Assembly: GCA_964501065.1 (NCBI GenBank)
Contig: CAZCRF010000092.1
Location: 1 to 5,584, forward strand
Direction of reading: 5' to 3'
DNA: 5,584 bases
Source of the DNA: Hallerella sp964501065
GTDB taxonomy: Bacteria; Fibrobacterota; Fibrobacteria; Fibrobacterales; Fibrobacteraceae
Position numbers and translations under genes: made by a program. Each line of letters starts with the position of its first letter. Position 1 is the stretch's first letter. The notes under the pieces were generated by a model, which saw nothing but the letters and a program-made list of their open reading frames with translations, ran no database searches and was not told where the DNA came from. Shown piece by piece: positions 5,582-5,584 of the stretch.

Positions 5582-5584
5582 GCT

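Larger units (their letters stand above)
5231..5584. other. Non-coding upstream region of the GH44 unit
   Basis: From the gene outward: ribosome site, AT-rich promoter patch, G-quadruplex motif and purine-rich block, overlapping hairpins, CGTC-GCGA-GACG (5415-5426, a GNRA-type loop), GTAAG-A-CTTAC (5447-5457), then copy B. A 71-codon plus frame (5330-5545) has no recognisable protein features. No upstream gene reaches into the window. Confidence 0.6.

Overview
The window looks like a piece of a Gram-negative fibre-degrading bacterium of the Fibrobacter type (FCB group). The main reasons are a secreted family-44 glycoside hydrolase that carries a C-terminal sorting-type tail (the style used by type IX secretion cargo in Fibrobacter and Bacteroidetes), moderately GC-rich coding DNA, and Gram-negative-style Yej/oligopeptide ABC transporter genes. 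The genus is an inference; the sequence has no rRNA or other marker that fixes it.

All four convincing genes lie on the minus strand and read right to left as one compact unit. First is a 636-residue GH44 endo-beta-1,4-glucanase/xyloglucanase (5230-3320). After 15 bases come a YejB-type permease (3304-2288), then a YejE-type permease (2281-1235) after 6 bases, then a single-domain YejF/OppD-like ATPase (1242-436) that overlaps the preceding stop codon by 8 bases (ATGAATGA). The spacing implies co-transcription from a promoter just upstream of the GH44 gene (candidate at 5301-5272). A plausible reading is that the enzyme cuts beta-glucan outside the cell and the importer moves small products or peptides across the inner membrane, but the transporter's substrate cannot be read from the sequence. 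No substrate-binding protein and no second nucleotide-binding domain are encoded here, so the importer is incomplete as seen.

The two gene-free ends are not featureless. The left end (1-435) holds two diverged direct copies (about 152 bases each, 214-215 bases apart) of a repeat built as a chain of tiny palindromes, plus a long 17/18-paired hairpin between them and an imperfect hairpin at the edge. The right end (5231-5584) holds the GH44 promoter region, a G-quadruplex motif, two mutually exclusive hairpins and a more diverged copy of the same repeat family. A 16-base block is identical at both ends in the same orientation, so the four-gene unit is bracketed by related, structured, non-coding repeats. 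This repeat family is the least explained element of the window.
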